From contig JAENYV010000001.1 of assembly GCA_016841605.1 (NCBI GenBank), forward strand, positions 517,377 through 581,376: a stretch of DNA of 64,000 bases. Reading direction: 5' to 3'. Positions 63,949 through 64,000 of this stretch are shown here, one piece after another. Below the pieces are notes generated by a model, which was not told the DNA's origin, searched no databases, and saw nothing but the letters and a program-made list of their open reading frames with translations. How positions within the stretch are numbered: the stretch's first letter is position 1; each line of letters starts with the position of its first letter. Origin of the DNA: Dethiobacter alkaliphilus (lineage in GTDB: Bacteria > Bacillota > Dethiobacteria > DTU022 > UBA8154). The translations under genes and the position numbers were made by a program.

Positions 63949-64000
63949 AACCTGACTTTTACAGTTAGCATAGCAAATTGGCTAAGAACAACTAAATAAA

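Overview
The window looks like a chromosome segment of an endospore-forming clostridium, most like Peptococcaceae. The reasons are the sporulation genes yqfC and yqfD, the Firmicute order phoH-pgpH-ybeY-dgkA-cdd-era-recO-glyQS, a PPDK regulator beside ppdK, and dnaG-rpoD followed by tRNAs. No species can be named from the sequence alone.

Positions 1-22350 are ordinary, tightly packed core genome: sporulation and c-di-AMP turnover, ribosome maturation, cytidine salvage, Era and RecO, glycyl-tRNA synthetase, pyruvate phosphate dikinase with an N-terminally truncated regulator, a D,D-carboxypeptidase (reverse strand), dGTPase, primase and the housekeeping sigma factor. A strong promoter then leads into tRNA-Asn, Met, Glu and Val, closed by a long hairpin. 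Two regulatory curiosities lie here: a terminator-bearing leader before dnaG, and a short promoter-terminator leader before glyQ.

Positions 22350-36200 are accessory DNA. An FAD oxidoreductase and two tandem tyrosine recombinases are followed by a mosaic of small modules. Four copies of a roughly 160 bp element (A-D) each carry the same TTGACA-N17-TATTCT promoter, a GTTCAT/ATGAAC palindrome over the predicted start site, and a conserved leader. They arise at the 3' end of a winged-helix regulator gene that is present in three intact and two decayed copies. Several toxin-antitoxin modules or remnants start almost directly at the end of an element. A cassette of small protein, retropepsin-like protease and winged-helix regulator occurs twice, and the second protease gene is split in frame by a group II intron whose reverse transcriptase is itself mutated.

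Positions 36200-57500 form an exopolysaccharide or capsule locus: PLP aminotransferase, initiating phosphoglycosyltransferase, several glycosyltransferases, an EpsG-type polymerase, pyruvyl transferase, Wzx-like flippase, an FrhB-like iron-sulfur protein, CapE-CapF-CapG for UDP-N-acetyl-L-fucosamine, transposase relics, and a UDP-glucose dehydrogenase. The middle part (about 40.2-50.9 kb) is clearly richer in A+T than its flanks, which suggests a swapped serotype-type block. Positions 57500-64000 hold more toxin-antitoxin genes (RelE/ParE type, HEPN/MNT), Rpn/PD-(D/E)XK transposase-type nucleases in several states of decay, and a duplicated block carrying a small antitoxin-like gene.
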